A stretch of DNA of 64,000 nt from Mytilus galloprovincialis (Eukaryota > Mollusca > Bivalvia > Mytilida > Mytilidae): contig NC_134838.1 in assembly GCF_965363235.1 (NCBI RefSeq), positions 17,764,441-17,828,440 of the forward strand. Reading direction: 5' to 3'. A model generated the notes under the pieces. The model saw only the letters and a program-made list of their open reading frames with translations, did no database searches and was not told where the DNA came from. The position numbers and the translations under genes are program-made. Below are positions 50,114 through 61,425 of this stretch, piece by piece. How positions within the stretch are numbered: position 1 is the first letter of the stretch; each line of letters opens with the position of its first letter.

Positions 50114-50385
50114 GGGAGCTACCATTTGATTTTTATGGGGGGCTAGGATGAAATTTGAAAAAAATAGGCAGGACAGGAGTTTTGAGTAAAAAAAAAGGCA
50201 GGATGAGACACTTGCAAAAAAAAAAAAAGTCAGGACGACAATTTAGGTAAAAAAAAGTCAGGATAAACTAAAAAAAAAAAAGGCAGGACCGAACAGAGTG
50301 AAAAATAAAAAGGCAGGACAGAGAAAAAATGCAGGACAAAATTTTTCATCCTAGCCCCCCCCATAAAAATCAAATGGTAGCTCCC
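50114..50385. mobile_element. 272-bp MITE with long inverted ends and TTA duplication
   Basis: Inverted ends of about 40 bp (GGGAGCTACCATTTGATTTT... mirrored at the right), flanked by TTA at 50111-50113 and 50386-50388. TWA-type 3-bp duplications are the mark of PIF/Harbinger transposition. The core is a run of A-rich units each carrying GGCAGGA or GTCAGGA. Confidence 0.8.
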
Positions 50386-50673
50386 TTATCGATGTTCCTT
50401 GACCCCAAATCAATGCTTGACCTCATCAAGGTTTCTTATCTCAAAAAATATAGTTAAAAACAACGTTCGTTATTTTTTATTACAGTGGTGGATTTTCCCA
50501 AAATAAATCTATAGTTCTTCCCTGTTATCTGCAATTTTTTCACCAGATTGTAAATTTTTACATCGGTTATTATTTTTTTTTTTTTTTTTTTTGGCATTTA
50601 AAGTCGTTTATTGTTTGTTTTTTATTTTAAATTCAGTATATCTTGAATATAAAAAAGAATATGTCACTTTTTG

Positions 50674-50870
50674 AGGTATGATTGCCAATGAGAAAACTCT
50701 CCACAAGAGACAAAAATGACACATATATATAGATCACCGTACGGCCTTCAACAATGAACAAAGCCCATACCGCATAGTCGGCTATAAAAGGCCCCGAAAA
50801 AAAAAACAATGTAAAACAATTCAAACAAGAAAACTAACGGCCTTATTAATGTACAAAAAATAAATTTTAG
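50674..50870 (+). repeat. High-copy mussel repeat (GATTGCCAATGAG type)
   Basis: GGTATGATTGCCAATGAGAA, GATCACCGTACGGCCTTCAA, AAAGCCCATACCGCATAGTC and AACTAACGGCCTTATTAATG. Other copies: 52566-52870 and 62085-62415. Confidence 0.75.
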
Positions 50871-51056
50871 GTTGCATAACCATAACCTATAACATTGTTA
50901 TACAAAATACATAATTAGTTATGCATCACTATTTTTGTATATGTGTCTTTTGTCATCTTATCCTATACTAATTTTAGAAATATTGTATCCGGGATGGTAA
51001 ACGAATATTTTTCCGAATATATCTTGTATCCGGGGTCGAACTTGAATGTATTAACT

Positions 51057-51538
51057 CACGGGGGGGTAACTTCAATATTTTTTTGGTAGGGGTGTGCCAT
51101 TTTTGCCTTAAAAAACGTACCCATTTTAATATAACATTCACTGAAATTCAGTACCTATAGTTATATAAATATTTAAGAAAGAATGACCTATACTTATATA
51201 CAATATTTAAAATATGACCCATGCTTATATAAGCACTAACTCATCATCACTCATAATTCATAAATATACCAGCTACCCTTAAGTTTTTATGTATGAATTG
51301 ACATCGTTTGGTGCACATATATTTTATCGTTATATATACGCATGGATTCTCAATAGCATATTTATATATGATATGTAGATCATACCCCAAATCAATATAC
51401 AGTTATCAAACGTAAATGCATTTTAATATAGGATGTCATTAAAAAGGAGGGTCATTTTTATATAAAATCTCGCAAAATTATGACCCATATTTTTGGCACA
51501 TCCCCGTATACCAAATAATAGGAACTTACCCCCCCGTG
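51057..51538. mobile_element. 482-bp MITE with 8-bp target duplication
   Basis: Ends CACGGGGGGGTAA / TTACCCCCCCGTG, with further inverted similarity (GGTGTGCCATTTTTG vs the right end). An exact 8-bp direct repeat TATTAACT sits outside both ends (51049-51056, 51539-51546). An 8-bp duplication suits hAT-like transposases. No ORF. Confidence 0.8.
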
Positions 51539-52371
51539 TATTAACTATGTACTTTTGAGACACCGTGTCATATAATATCATATCACGTTACCACGAAAAG
51601 CACAAATTCATAAAATTTATCAATGGTTTACAAAATTTAGACGTTGAAATATAAAACTATTTCCACACCAAAGCGGTGTTTATTTCCTCGATCGAATGCT
51701 ACAAACACGACTGTGTATTATATTCAAACATTGTTCAGAAACGTGAATTATTTTTATAGATAGATGCACGATGCTGAAGATTTAAAAATTTATTAGATAG
51801 CGTAAGATATTTCCAAATAAGGTCCCGAGGAGTGCTTGATGATAACCATATAACAAATATGAAAGAAAAGGGCTTGAATTGCTTGCTTCCGTGATATTTG
51901 GTCTCTGTATGTTAGCCTGGTATCCGGGTCAAACCTCCTCTTCGCATCGGTCGAGCAGTGAAGCTTGATTGGATCTATAAGTAGAGTATTCTCATTTGAC
52001 AATTATACCTTTATATTGGGTATACAGTAAATCTGATTATCTGAATCTTAAATACTGTATGTATATACAAATAAATATTGAGTAACAAAAAAATGTAGAT
52101 TCCGTATGTTGCCGCCGCATTCAGAATGTACCAAGTCAGAAACCTGTAATTCAGTGCTTTTCTTTTGATGTTGTATATCATATTTCTATTTTGCTCAGCC
52201 TAGGACTGACATTCATGTCGCAAAAATGAGATATACCGATTCTATTTCTAAAGAAAAATTAGTTGGAATGTAAAGAAAATAAACAGACAAATCTTAAAGA
52301 AGAAGAAGGCTCCATGTACTACGCGCTAGTGAATTTGACATAATTCATTCCTTCTCTTTGATGATTGTACA

Positions 52372-52534
52372 CAGTGGCGGATCCAGGGGGGGGGGGGTTC
52401 CGGGGGTGCGCACCCCCCCTTTATTTTTGCCGATCAATGCATTTGTATCGGGACATATGTTTTGCACCCCTTTGCACCCCCCCTTTGCCCTGGGTTAGCA
52501 CCCCCCCTTTCGAAAATTCCTGCATCCGCCCCTG
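52372..52534 (+). mobile_element. GGCGGATCC-family MITE, copy with GTACA duplication
   Basis: Starts CAGTGGCGGATCCAG, ends GCATCCGCCCCTG. Exact 5-bp direct repeat GTACA at 52367-52371 and 52535-52539. The interior is G-runs then C-runs (CACCCCCCCT). Confidence 0.75.
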
Positions 52535-52565
52535 GTACAGATACACTAAAAGTTTTAAGAGAAGA

Positions 52566-52870
52566 TGTTGTATGTTGTCAATGAGATAACTCTTCATAAG
52601 AAACCAAATGACACAGCCATTAACAGCTATAGGTCATCGTGTCAACGTCAATACAGCAAAGTCAGCCATAGAAAAATAACGGCCTTATCAAAGTACAAAA
52701 TAATGAATCAAAAACAAATATGTAATATATATACAGCAACAAACATTTTTTCAACAACCACTGAATTGCAGACTCCTGCCTTGGGACATGCATATACTAG
52801 GCTAAATGTGACGGGTGAAATATGTTAACTGGTGTTCAACTCTTCTCCAACCTGGGACATATGTAACAGT
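52566..52870 (+). repeat. High-copy mussel repeat (GATTGCCAATGAG type), diverged copy
   Basis: AATGAGATAACTCTTCATAA, ACACAGCCATTAACAGCTAT and TAACGGCCTTATCAAAGTAC, with a tail of GACTCCTGCCTTGGGACATG. Confidence 0.7.
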
Positions 52871-53624
52871 ACAACATAGAACGAACTTTTTCTTTGTTAT
52901 TTGGACTCTTTTAGAAAGTTGTCTCATTTACAACCACACCACATTCTTTTTTTTTTTTATATCAGTGTGAACGTGGCCGCTCAGCGTGGCCGGGTTCTAG
53001 TACACCCCAACAACAATAAGGCACTAAAAACAGATCTGACTATGGCATTGCACGGGAGTGTTTGTGCATTATAATGTGCGATCGTATAATATCTGATCAA
53101 GACAAGTAGTTTTATAGACATAGGAATATATTTTTAGTAATAGTAAATGTTTCCTAAGTTCAACAAAGGGATGGTGCTCAAAGTACCGTTTCATAGTCGA
53201 TATAATAAGGGTCGCCCTTGGGAGCAGAGCTTCAAAGAATATTACTTACAGCTTTTATGAAATATTCTCTATATAAGAACTCTCTTTCCGTACCTTACTA
53301 TCAACCATGTTTAAAAGTTTTTACTTCACATTCGAAAAAAGGACAGATTCTTTTTATGAGGTACATAAGTGACAGAGTATACAAATAGCTCAATACTGCT
53401 GCACTTTTCATACTATTGAAATTTTGTACTACCCGACTGCTACAACTTTTTAATCAGTAAACGTCATTTCCTTTTTATTTAGGAAAACTGGTAACACTTA
53501 CAACGTTTGATACGATCATCGCAAAGTCACTACTTATGATAGTAACATAAAAACTCATAACAAAGAAAATAGTTGTTATAAAATGTAGCATTGTTCTCTA
53601 AATATAGCACATGAACACAACATA

Positions 53625-53830
53625 CTGTAAATTCAGAAATTAATGCGAGGTTTTTATTATTGCGAAAAATGCGACCCAGTTGTAAACGCAATAATTGAAA
53701 CTCGCATTTTGAAATATTTTATATGAATTACACAGGATTTTTAACAAAATCGTAATAATTAAAATCGCATTTAAGTCTAAAATGACAAATTCGCAATAAT
53801 AAATGCACGCAATAATTTCTGAATTTACAG
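53625..53830. mobile_element. Tc1/mariner-like MITE (TA duplication)
   Basis: CTGTAAATTCAGAAATTA at the left and the complement TTTCTGAATTTACAG at the right, bordered by TA on each side. About 206 bp, rich in GCAATAAT/ATTATTGC units. Confidence 0.7.
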
Positions 53831-53899
53831 TATTATAGTGGAATGGTGTAAAATAAGTTTTTAATGTTGCTATGGAAACAAAACATAATATACATAATT

Positions 53900-53930
53900 A
53901 AGGTCTTTCCTCTCCGTGAGGAAAGACCTT
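53900..53930. repeat. Hairpin AAGGTCTTTCCTC-TCCGT-GAGGAAAGACCTT
   Basis: A 13-bp perfect stem with a 5-base loop, followed by a T-rich stretch; familiar as the start of a dispersed mussel repeat. Confidence 0.8.
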
Positions 53931-54240
53931 ATTGTTTTTCTGTTTTTTTTTCTTCCAACATTTTTTTGACAGGGCCTCCTCCCCTTTCTGTTGAAGTTAT
54001 CAAGACCAAATATGGACCATCAATAGACCTCATCATGAACTTTTACAAGATGAACTTTTGTAGGATTTCATATTTTTTATTCATTTTGTGTTACTCAAAT
54101 ATTGACTTCTTGTCAAAGTAAAAATAATCCGTACATATAATAATCGAACATGTATATGCCAATAAGAGTTTCAACAACCCATAACGTACATGTACATGTC
54201 ATATGAATTTCATCTCGCAAATATTTGGTACATGACTATA

Positions 54241-55044
54241 CTATTGAAAGTGTAACATATATGCTATAGGCATTTTAAATTCGGTACCAGTTTGTATATG
54301 TCTCAGGATTTTTAACACGTCAGTGTTTAGTAATTGATGTGTCAAAAGCTTAACCAGACCAACACCATCGAACGAAATGATTAGATCTGTGAGCTGGAAA
54401 AACACTATAGTTGTTGAATTTTCGTATACTTTACTATGTTGAAAAAACACAAAAAGGGATAGATTTTAGGATCATGAAACATGAGCAACTTATCACTTGA
54501 TGTTCTGAAATAGCTTTAAATGATGTTCAACAGTTTGTCTCTTATTTGTAAAAAACACGATGAAACATAATATGCAATTTATTTTAAATTAACCTCTTTG
54601 ACCTTAGTTAATGTTTTAAGGTAAATAAAGCAACTTTGCTCGTGGTATACCAAACATTACAAACTGCTTGCTAGAGATATGACCCGGAAGGGAATGAAAA
54701 AGTTCCTTAAAATGAGTTTCGATATTCATTAAAACGTTTTCCTCCAAAACAGGTCTTGTCAAACTTTTTTCTGGCATAGGCGATGCTCGAATCATCACTG
54801 ATAATTGTTCATTTGCAATTTCCCGCCATTTAACCCAATTGTCCATGTCATCTGTAGAAATACGATCAGTATATGATAAGGCATTGTGTAAGACACCCAG
54901 GTTTTGTGCTTCCTTAAAATATCTGTTTGGCGTAGCTGAAGTATGAAAATGAACTAAATTTTGTCTTCTTGAAAAATTAGAGGTCTTTTTGTCCCTCTGT
55001 TCGTCTTCAGTGAGGTAATCTGGCTCGGGTTCTTTGTTATCCAT
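54241..55044 (-). CDS. Unrecognised protein, probable two-exon gene, 178 aa
   Basis: Exon 1 starts at ATG 55044 (A at -3, G at +4, in-frame TGA three codons upstream) and stays open for 142 codons to 54616. A donor at 54660 (TTT|GTAATG, phase 0) would join exon 2 (54393 down to 54241), which follows TGTTTTTCCAG in phase 0 and ends in TAG, giving 128 + 50 residues. The protein is hydrophilic and charged at the start (MDNKEPEPDYLTEDEQRDKK), then mixed helical-looking (DNWVKWREIANEQLSVMI, ETHFKELFHSLPGH, LTDLIISFDGVGLVKLL). There is no signal peptide, membrane helix or familiar motif. If the intron is retained, the protein ends at 142 aa, and an AATAAA at 54578-54583 lies just behind that stop, so two isoforms are possible. 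The splice is inferred and the function unknown. Confidence 0.5.
54578..54583 (-). terminator. Poly(A) signal inside the intron of the unrecognised two-exon gene
   Basis: AATAAA on the minus strand, about 35 bases behind the stop reached if exon 1 is not spliced; could give a shorter isoform. Confidence 0.35.
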
Positions 55045-55267
55045 TCTATTTCAGTTCTTATTCAATCACTATTCAATCTATTATGTTAATGTTGCACTTT
55101 CTATTATTTAATTTTGCACATTAAAAAAAACTCAACTTAAACAATCACATCAGATAAACGAGTTGTATTCGGTTCCTCTCTTGGATGCATGGGTATCCTA
55201 AAATACAAAGAGAATAGTTGATTATATGTTCTCATATAAATCTGAAAATAATATAATGTGTATAATC

Positions 55268-55565
55268 CCGCTGCGTGTCCTGAAAGAAATACAACTAAGA
55301 CGCTTCGGATGGCTTGGGAATGTTACCTGTATCCAATATAACAAGGATAGCTTTCTTAAATGGACATCCTATGGGAAGAGTCCAAGAGGAAGACCCAAAA
55401 CCACCTGGCGTCGATCGGTTGAAGCAGAACTGAAGGAGCATGACATGGGGAGAAGCAGAAGCAAAATTAATGCTAAAGACATAACTGGTTGAAAAAAATA
55501 TTGGGTTGACCTTATGCTCCACCAGGGGCGAAGAGGATATGTATGTAGGTAGGTATGTATACCCC
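55268..55565 (+). mobile_element. RTE-type LINE C-terminal fragment
   Basis: The plus frame reads LRRFGWLGNVTCIQ then GKSPRGRPKTTWRRSVEAEL, the highly typical C-terminus of RTE/BovB-like LINE polyproteins (R-x-LGHV...GRPK-TWRR-VE-EL). The frame meets TGA at about 55490 after KDITG. The expected closing segment (LCSTRGEED-like) follows in a shifted frame, and a GTAGGTAGGTATGTA tail ends it. Strongly 5'-truncated and decayed. Confidence 0.8.
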
Positions 55566-56143
55566 GTTACGATAGAAGAGGGGCATTATTATCTATTTTC
55601 ACGTTCGTTCGTCCGTCCATATGTTAGTCCCTCCTGTATCAATTTAAAGTTTTGCTTAAAGGTAGTCAGAGTTTTGGTTTAGGGTTGTTTGAGATCAACT
55701 TAACCCGAAACTGAGCACACAAGTGCATCAAATAACATAAACTGTATCAGTATATATGCCAATTTAGAGTTTTAACCCTTTTAAATGGTTCTAGATTCAG
55801 GTCGACAAGTTTTTTGTTTGTTATTTTATTAATCTTTCAGATATTTCCATCAACCACCAACCGTCAGGGGAAATATAAGATAACAGACAAATAAGTGATG
55901 TCCTTATGTTGACATCTATGGATATCTTTTGGGTTGTTTTTCTTGTGTTGTAGGGTTTCTGTATAATTTAACTTGTTTGGGAATTACTCATTTTCTATCC
56001 GTGCAATAAATAGATAAATGTTTAGAAGGCTGAATTTTATTCTCTTAATTAGGGCGCATGTATGGCATATAACACATAAACAATCATTAGAAAAATTTGC
56101 ATATCAATATCATATTCTATCTAGAAATAGATGTATAAAATAA

Positions 56144-56176
<33 letters not shown>

Positions 56177-56211
56177 AACAACTGAACAACATATGATAAT
56201 AAATGTTATCA
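55566..56211. other. Intergenic, no gene seen
   Basis: AT-rich, ending in an A30-like run at about 56146-56174. Confidence 0.45.
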
Positions 56212-56245
56212 AGGACGTATAACTAATATACGTCCTTGATGTTAT
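56212..56245. repeat. CAAGGACGTAT hairpin, copy 1
   Basis: TCAAGGACGTAT with complement ATACGTCCTTGA after a short loop. The same hairpin occurs at 57361-57392 and 58559-58593. Confidence 0.8.
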
Positions 56246-56546
56246 GTAAACATTGACCCAACTGCACCAGGAAAGTGTATTGTAGCTATTAAATAGATAA
56301 ATAGAAGGTATAAATAGATGGTGCCCGTAAGGAGAAGACTTCACTGATAAGTTATAAACATATTCAACTATTAGGGTATACTACAAAAACATTGAATAAT
56401 GGATATAATGACTAATCCGCAGTATAAGCATGTGCCAAGAGTCGGTGTTTCAAATCCCGCCACTCCGTCTTTCAATGAATCATGAATTTGATACAATCCA
56501 TTGAAATGTGTAACCTAAGCAGATGGTACAACAGCATAACTATGTT

Positions 56547-56549
<3 letters not shown>

Positions 56550-56627
<78 letters not shown>
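56550..56627. repeat. (TA)n microsatellite
   Basis: About 78 bases of pure AT dinucleotide. Confidence 0.95.
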
Positions 56628-56629
<2 letters not shown>

Positions 56630-57207
56630 ACAATCTTCAATCAATTCCCTATTGTATTTAGTATTATCAACGTGCTAATACTTGTTTGACTAGAGAATTG
56701 TTTTATATGTATTCTTTATATTACCTGCCTGTTAAGTTTGTATTAATCAAAAAAGCAAATTTTTAATTTACTTTTCTCTTACTAAAAATGTTGCAAATCT
56801 GTTTCAAAATTTTTTGTTGTGGCTTTATTTTCTTATTCATTTGTCTATTTCGTTTGAGAGGATTAGAAAATATCAATTTGCATTTATTTTATCTGGGGAT
56901 CATCTGACCACATGATGTTTGGTGATTTATTAAACATGTTTTATTTTACAGTCGTGTTCATCAACAATACATATTGACTTGAGTTGATATTTCCCAATCC
57001 AGATATACAATCATAAAGTTTTACCCCTCTTCGAATCCATGTTAAGCACGGGGTAATGGGGATTTTTCATTTTGTGAACCAGTTCATTTTGCGTGTCCTT
57101 GTCGCGGTCCGCGTTTAAACTGTTGATTTCTTTGAAACATTAATAGAAATATGGTTTGCATTTGACAACGAAAGTTTTGAGTGTTGGGTGTAAATTTCAG
57201 GATAAAA

Positions 57208-57360
57208 ACAATATATGAACATTTTTGGAAAATATAAAATTTATTTGTACTCGCTACGAAACAGGAGAAAAGCTCGGTAAAGCCTCGCTTTTGGTCCTGT
57301 TTGAACTCTAAAGCTCATACAAATAAATTTTATATTTTCCGACAATGTACATATATTGTA
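57208..57360. repeat. ~150-bp imperfect hairpin
   Basis: GGAAAATATAAAATTTATTT is mirrored by AAATAAATTTTATATTTTCC about 70 bases on, with outer parts ACAATATATGAACAT / ATGTACATATATTGT also pairing. The loop is GC-richer. Probably a tiny MITE. Confidence 0.7.
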
Positions 57361-57392
57361 TCAAGGACGTATGTCAGTTATACGTCCTTGAT
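57361..57392. repeat. CAAGGACGTAT hairpin, copy 2
   Basis: TCAAGGACGTATGTCAG then TTATACGTCCTTGA, abutting the 57208-57360 hairpin. Confidence 0.8.
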
Positions 57393-57471
57393 TGTATATA
57401 TAAAGTCAACTGTCACTTGGCGTATGACATGAGTAATTCCAAAAACATCCACAAGAACGGCGACCTTTTGA

Positions 57472-58200
57472 GTAACTAATAAAAACATTTAAATAAAAGA
57501 CCCCTGTGATATATCACTGCCTTGTCTTTTAAAGATTTGTTAATCAATGCATTGGAGTTAAAACATGTATCATGGTGAATTAGGAATTCTTGCATTAAAT
57601 TCACTTCACAGCAAGACATTTCCCATTTTCAAATATATTTTGCAATTTCCTGTCTTAATATCTAAATATTACAAAAATCATCTTCAAGGATGGCGACTAT
57701 TTAGTAACTTGTTTAAAGATCTAAATAACAGACCCTTGTCTAATATCACTGCCTTGTCTATTTATAAGATTTGATTATCAATGGAGAAGTTTATAAAAGA
57801 GGTAAAATACATGTATCATGGTGAATTAGCAATTCTTGCGTTCTCACCACACAGCAAGACACTTCCCATTTTCATATATTTTGCAATTTCCTGTCTTATT
57901 TTCTAAATATGCAAGTTACAAAATTCATCTCCAAATATGGGGACTGATTAATGAGTAACTAATATAAAGATCTAAATAAAAGACCTTTGTGTTATATCAC
58001 TGCCTTAAAGATGTGTTTATCAGTGAGGGGGGGCATCAATGCATGGGGTAATTTATAAAAAACTTAAAAAAGAGGTAAAAATTTATCATGGTGAATTAGC
58101 AATTCTTGCATTAAAAACATCTCACAGCAAGACACTACCCATTTTCAAATATTTTTCAATTTCCTGTCTAAATGTCTAAATATACAAGTTAAAATAAGCA
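57472..58200. repeat. Three-unit tandem repeat, 230-260 bp
   Basis: Units start at GAGTAACTAATA near 57472, 57702 and 57951; each carries ATATCACTGCCTTGTC, ATCATGGTGAATTAG and TTGCAATTTCCTGTCTTA. Spacer lengths differ. Noncoding. Confidence 0.75.
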
Positions 58201-58558
58201 TACACACCTATTGTTCAAATGAATTTCCTGTCAGAAAAAGAAACAATCTATGGAAGTGCAAAGTTTTTATTTTTTGTTGAACGTATGTTTAACTGTAAAT
58301 TATACTTTTAATAGTTGGTTGACTGCTTTATTTGAATAATGGTTCATTGTATATATTCACATGCGAGAAAAATATAGGTATATTAAGAAGTTACAGTTTA
58401 ATAAGTACATTTTCACATAATAGTACGTCTTTCTCTTGAAAATAATTTATCTATGAAACTGTAGAATTTAAAGCAATTTGGAAGGAATTAAAAAAAAAAA
58501 CACAGCGTACAAAAATGTTCCATGATAATTGTTGTAATTGATAATAATTGATGATGTT

Positions 58559-58593
58559 ACAAGGACGTATCCTTTTTAGTTATACGTCCTTGG
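58559..58593. repeat. CAAGGACGTAT hairpin, copy 3
   Basis: CAAGGACGTATCC ... TATACGTCCTTGG; same stem, slightly longer loop. Confidence 0.8.
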
Positions 58594-58599
58594 ATGTTA

Positions 58600-59888
58600 T
58601 GATAAATAAGTTTGTTTTTATTGCAATATGTATGTTTATCTCCGAACCGTTGTATCTTATGGTTTGTGAAAAACAAGATGATGCTATTTCCCTTTTCTAT
58701 TCTCGATTTTTTTAGTCAGGAATGTTCTTCCTGTAGATTGTTTTCCGGATAAAAAGGGTGTTGATAGATTTTTTTCTTGTAAATATGAAAAAGTCGGTGA
58801 TTTCAAAGATACAAAATGTATATCGAAGAAAGATAAACAAACGGACTTCCGTGTTCCACAAAAAGTTATAAGATTATTGTTATGTACATACACAATTTGG
58901 TTATCAGGAAAGTTCTCTCTATATTTATATATATATACGGGTATTATCAACTTTCAATCCATTCTAACCCGATATCTTCCTTTCTATGTGGTTTATCCGG
59001 TGGATTTTGATTGACATTTAGGTCGGAGGTCCGCTTTGGCTATACACGTTAAGTAATCTGACAGCTTAATGCTGTGTCGGAATTTTCATATATATCCAAA
59101 GATTACTCTTTGAGGTCTTAAGTCTATGATGTATTGTATTTGAAATTTAAAAAAAAAGTACAAACCCATTCATTCAAGAATTGAATGCTCCTTTTTTTGT
59201 AAATTCATTGGGGTGTAAAGTGTTGACCGAAGTACATTTTGTATGGAGCGCTTCATTCTGAAAATGTGCGCACGGTCAACGCTTTTACAACCCTGTGAAA
59301 TTACTAAAAGAAGCTTCAATACTTATAATTTCGCTATGATCATGAATAATCGATTTTTATTATTTATTTATTTACGGCCTAACCTGTGTACTTTTTGTGA
59401 TAGCACGTGTCATCATGAATTCTGAAACCTAAATTAAGGTTTATGACCTCTTAAGTAGCCATTTTTGTACGAACTTTTTAAACTTCAATAGTATCAAAAC
59501 TACAATTACTGTAATGAATAACTGAGAGAGACTCGGCCATTTTGTACATATACCATGGCAAGGGGAAACTTGATGCAAAGCATTATTATTTACTGTTTTA
59601 TTGCATTTAATAGAAAAAGAGGACTTTGTGGCAAATAAATCAAGATTTTTATAGAAAATCCACAGCCTTTCATACAGAGATTTTTGTTAAAAAAAATTGA
59701 ATCATAGATTACTCACTTGCTTTTCTATGATGTGCTAGCGTTTATTGTTTACAAAAATATCTAAGCAACCTGTAAATTCCAAAACACCTCGTGCTGAGTC
59801 ACTAAAGTCGAGCGCACCCTAAAAGGTGTACTTGATTTGGTCCATCTTTATATTTGTTTTAACCAATAACTACATTGCTAAACTTGTT
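58600..59888. other. Intergenic with repeat-like patches
   Basis: CATTCATTCAAGAATTGAAT and TTGACCGAAGTACATTTTGT near 59165-59250 look like parts of a dispersed repeat. No gene. Confidence 0.4.
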
Positions 59889-60169
59889 TTAAGGTGGTAC
59901 CCAACACTTTCACTAAAATAAATTTGGCTCGTTTAATTTTCATAATATTTTGACAAAGTATTTACTTAAACCCTTTAACAAAAACATAAAAATTTCAAAA
60001 ATTTTGAACCAACCGTTTTGTCAGAAAAATTACAGTGGTTATATAGTAGTTTGACAAACACCAATTTTGATCATTGAGAAGCTTATTATTCCCTTTACAA
60101 CACAACGTCATTAAAACGTTAAGCTGATTTTGCAGAGTTATCTCCCTGTAGTGTTAGGTACCACCTTAA
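59889..60169. mobile_element. TTAA-flanked MITE (piggyBac- or Kolobok-like)
   Basis: TTAAGGTGGTACC at the left and GGTACCACCTTAA at the right; TTAA is the likely target duplication. About 281 bp, noncoding. Confidence 0.75.
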
Positions 60170-60669
60170 GGAAATCAATGCTAGCACTGCATGCAATAAT
60201 CCTATATCTATCAGTCACCAAATTGCCAAATATGAGAGTACACGGATAAAGGCTGTGAACTTTCCATAAAATTTCCATATGTTTAGCATTGAATCAACTC
60301 AAGGGTACATATCCTTAATGTAATCCTTCTCCAATTAAGGTTCAGCAGTGAGGACAGAAACCGACTTGAGACCATTTATTAATTCAAGCAGGTGGTCCGT
60401 TATCTCAGATTTGAAGTATCTCCTCTAGACCGACTGGGTTTGAAACCCAAAGATGTTTTTTTCTTCAAAATGTTATCGAGTGTACAATCTTCTTAAAGTA
60501 TCAAGTAAAAAAAAAAACTGGCTATCGATATCTTTACATATAATGTTTTGCAATTTTCGGTACATGCTGTATTATAGTATTAAGCATTGCTTTGGTTTTC
60601 GTCCAAACTAATTAATGCATTGTTTCAGTGATATGTTTTTTAATTCACGCTATGTTTGAATGAGTTTAA

Positions 60670-61425
60670 GACCCCGTTCACACTAGGACATTTTTATCGA
60701 TTTAAACTAGACCGGTTCACTTTAGATCGGTTTAAGGGCTAATGTGAACGCTTTGAATCGATCTTCAATCGGTCTAAACTAAAACACCAAAAGTGGTAGT
60801 TTAGTTTGAATCGAACTAAAGTAAACCGATCTTACTTTAAATGTGAACGCAGAGATCGGTTTAAACTAGTACGATTGAATCGAAAATAACGTATGCGCAT
60901 GTATAGCGGCAAAACTATCTCGGAGGTTCGTTGTTTAACCCACATTTCTCTGTTAAAAGACCTTTAAAGCAAACTGAAAACATGTTGTCTTCGCCGTAGC
61001 ATAGATTTGCGAAATCTGTGTCTTCTTATGTTGATTTTTTTTCTTTACAGGAACCGCAGTATTTCCGGCGTATTGTTGTAACTTCGTTGCTACGGTTATT
61101 ATTTTCAAAATTAAAGAAAACTGCAATAACACCAGTATCAAAATTTTAACTTGCGATTCAAGAGAAACAATATTTTTTTCAAGTGTGTGTATCAGTGTAT
61201 CAACACATGAATTTGATAAATCAGTTCTATGTATACACAATGTTTACAGTTTTACGGGTAAAAAGGTTAGATCGATTGCGTTTTTAATTGTAGAGTGAAC
61301 GCAGTGGTTCATATTAGACCGATAGAGATCGATATGATTAAAGATAATGTGAACGCTAACTGGTTTTATTTAGATCGATTCAAATTAGATCGATAACAAA
61401 AAAATGCTAGTGCATGAACAGGGTC
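60670..61425. mobile_element. Harbinger-like element with TAA duplication and GATCGGTTTAAAC-type repeats
   Basis: Left end GACCCCGTTCACACTAG and right end CTAGTGCATGAACAGGGTC are inverted copies, bordered by TAA (60667-60669, 61426-61428). Both subterminal parts are filled with variants of GATCGGTTTAAACTA and AATGTGAACGC. 756 bp; no transposase seen. Confidence 0.75.

Noticed and set aside
51793-52002. Minus-strand frame with stop overlapping an AATAAA (possible last exon)
   Set aside because: No clear acceptor, no recognised motif, only 69 codons; could be a repeat. Kept only as a note.
56430-56470. tRNA-like B box (GTTTCAAATCCCGCC)
   Set aside because: No matching A box, D-arm or acceptor stem could be folded around it.
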